The position numbers and the translations under genes are program-made. The notes below the pieces were generated by a model, which was not told where the DNA came from, made no database searches, and was given only the letters and a program-made list of their open reading frames with translations. From a virus: a stretch of 40,903 bases of DNA. Of this stretch, positions 39,842-40,903 are shown piece by piece. How positions within the stretch are numbered: the first letter of the stretch is position 1; each line of letters starts with the position of its first letter. The stretch covers positions 1 to 40,903 of the IMG/VR virus record IMGVR_UViG_3300007775_000015; one strand, given 5' to 3'.

Positions 39842-40384
39842 ATGATGGCCACTAAAAAGAAAAAAGCATTTACGAATAAGGTTCCACCAGTAACAATAAA
39901 GAATGCCACAATTATTTGGCGCAACTTCACAGGGCAAGAAAAACAGTTTAATCCAAAAGGAGCTAGGAATTTTCATCTAGTCCTTGATGACGAAACAGCA
40001 AATCTTTTGATTGCTGATGGGTGGAATGTTAGATGGCATGATCCAAGAGAAGAGAATGATCCAGAATGGGCAACAATAAAAGTAGCTCTTCGTTTTGATA
40101 ATTATCCTCCGCGGATTGTGCTCTTTGCTCCTGGAAGTAAAAAGACCGTCCTTGACGAAGAATCTGTTGATGTGTTGGACTGGGCCGAATTCGACCGAGT
40201 AGATGTTATTCTGTCTCCGTCTTCTTGGGAAGTAAATGGAAAGTCAGGAATCAAAGCGTATTTAAGAAAGATGGTTGTCTCGTTAAGTGCTGACGACCTG
40301 GAATCTGGATTTGCTCTCGATCTTGATCCCAACGACCAAGACAAAGAACTTCCCGATGTAAACTCGGAAGATGAAGAAGATTAA
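39842..40384 (+). CDS. Single-stranded DNA-binding protein-like
   Basis: 180 residues: basic start (ATKKKKAFTNKVPPV), then IIWRNFTGQEKQFNPKGARN, a helix DDETANLLIADGWNVRW, beta strands through PPRIVLFAP, LDEESVDVLDWAEFDRVDVI, and WEVNGKSGIKAYLRKMVVSL. The acidic tail (LPDVNSEDEED) is typical of SSBs, which use it to recruit partners. The pattern matches a phage SSB group I know from other siphophages. Two ATGs in a row: AAAGGAG is 4 bases from the first (39842) and 7 from the second (39845), so the second may be used. It overlaps the helicase start by 14 bases. Confidence 0.75.
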   Translation: MMATKKKKAFTNKVPPVTIKNATIIWRNFTGQEKQFNPKGARNFHLVLDDETANLLIADGWNVRWHDPREENDPEWATIKVALRFDNYPPRIVLFAPGSKKTVLDEESVDVLDWAEFDRVDVILSPSSWEVNGKSGIKAYLRKMVVSLSADDLESGFALDLDPNDQDKELPDVNSEDEED

Positions 40385-40903
40385 ATTATTTGATTACCAG
40401 AAAAAAGCAATAAAAGAACTAACGCCTGGCTCCATTCTTTGGGGTGGAGTCGGGTCTGGTAAATCATTAACGTCTCTTGGTTATTACTATGAGAATATTT
40501 GTGGTGGTAGGTTCGAACCAGAACGAAAAAGAATGAAAACACCAAAAGACTTATATATAATAACAACAGCAAGAAAGAGAGATGAGCATGACTGGGAGTC
40601 GGAAGCTTTACACTTTGGATTACATACAGATAATACCAAAAATCAAAGTGAGTTACATTTTATAGTAGACTCTTGGAATAGAATTGAAAAGTATAAAGAT
40701 GTAAAAGATTCTTTCTTTATATTTGACGAACAAAAACTTGTTGGCTATGGGGCCTGGGTAAAAGCGTTTCTAAAGATCGCAAAGAACAACAAATGGATTC
40801 TCTTAACTGCAACACCAGGAGATATTTGGATGGACTACTTGCCGGTCTTCATAGCCAATGGTTTTTTCAAGAACAAAACAGAGTTCACTAGAAAGCATGT
40901 TGT
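40371..40903 (+). CDS. SF2 DNA helicase, N-terminal part (continues at base 1)
   Basis: First part of the 409-residue helicase; the last 123 bases repeat the start of the window. Residues 1-20 include a Q-motif-like FDYQKKAI. Walker A is GGVGSGKS (25-32), motif Ia ITTARKRDEHDW is near 64-75, motif II IFDEQK has D119 and E120, and motif III begins LTATPGD (145-151). The start overlaps the SSB-like gene by 14 bases with no well-spaced ribosome binding site, so the two are probably translated in step. Partner genes are the SSB and the two nucleases after the junction. Confidence 0.88.
   Translation, partial: MKKIKLFDYQKKAIKELTPGSILWGGVGSGKSLTSLGYYYENICGGRFEPERKRMKTPKDLYIITTARKRDEHDWESEALHFGLHTDNTKNQSELHFIVDSWNRIEKYKDVKDSFFIFDEQKLVGYGAWVKAFLKIAKNNKWILLTATPGDIWMDYLPVFIANGFFKNKTEFTRKHV
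40781..40903. repeat. Terminal direct repeat, right copy
   Basis: Exact copy of bases 1-123. Dropping one copy gives a 40,780-bp circle and restores an uninterrupted helicase reading frame. Confidence 0.97.

Noticed and set aside
1-40903. CRISPR arrays, tRNA genes, integrase, repressor or insertion sequences
   Set aside because: Looked for on both strands by eye; no regular spacer repeats, cloverleaf-like stretches or matching protein motifs were found.

Overview
The window is a complete, circularly closed genome of a tailed phage (siphovirus-like), not a bacterial fragment. Bases 1-123 recur exactly at 40781-40903, so the unit is 40,780 bp and the helicase gene cut by the two ends is one 409-codon gene (40371 to 40780, then 1 to 820). 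Every convincing gene lies on the + strand. The DNA is AT-rich by eye. Most ribosome binding sites are GAAAGGAG, complementary to the CUCCUUUC tail of 16S rRNA found in Bacillota and Actinomycetota. With the AT-rich codon use this points to a Bacillota-type host, as an inference only. I see no integrase, repressor, tRNA, CRISPR or insertion sequence.

Layout. (1) 34.3-40.9 kb joined to 0-4.8 kb is replication, recombination and transcription. It has an iteron-rich putative origin, then a 1,299-residue fusion of SF3 helicase, archaeo-eukaryotic primase (PrimPol) and family-B DNA polymerase. After that come a calcineurin-like phosphoesterase, an SH3-like protein, an SSB-like protein, an SF2 helicase, a VRR-NUC nuclease, a RecB/Cas4-fold nuclease, and a 912-residue protein with the DFDGD motif of single-chain YonO-type RNA polymerases. 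(2) 4.76-5.0 kb is a non-coding junction with two large hairpins, one of which displays a perfect 14-nt complement of the phage's own consensus ribosome binding site. (3) 5.0-24.1 kb is packaging, head, tail and holin: 2H phosphoesterase, small terminase, HNH, connector, large terminase, portal, fused protease-capsid, neck and tail completion, major tail protein, tail chaperones, tape measure, Dit, Gp37-like protein, and tail-tip/fibre proteins including twin glycine-rich adhesins. (4) 24.1-34.3 kb is an accessory block of about 27 mostly small genes, many with transmembrane segments, including two paralogous DUF6353-type proteins. It carries four copies of a phage-specific promoter-like box and at least four intrinsic terminators.

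How it may work together. The RNAP-like protein has an N-terminal LVHYGMP tag resembling the LVHFGIPGMHWG tag of the small head-cluster protein at 6572. It could therefore be packaged and injected, and it may read the TCGCA-N14-TATAAT boxes of the accessory block. The fused replicase would start at the adjacent iteron origin, helped by the SSB and helicase. Two long genes (protease-capsid and helicase-primase-polymerase) each contain a strong internal ribosome binding site with an in-frame ATG at the domain junction, so each may make two products. A holin is visible but no endolysin, which is odd for an apparently complete genome.
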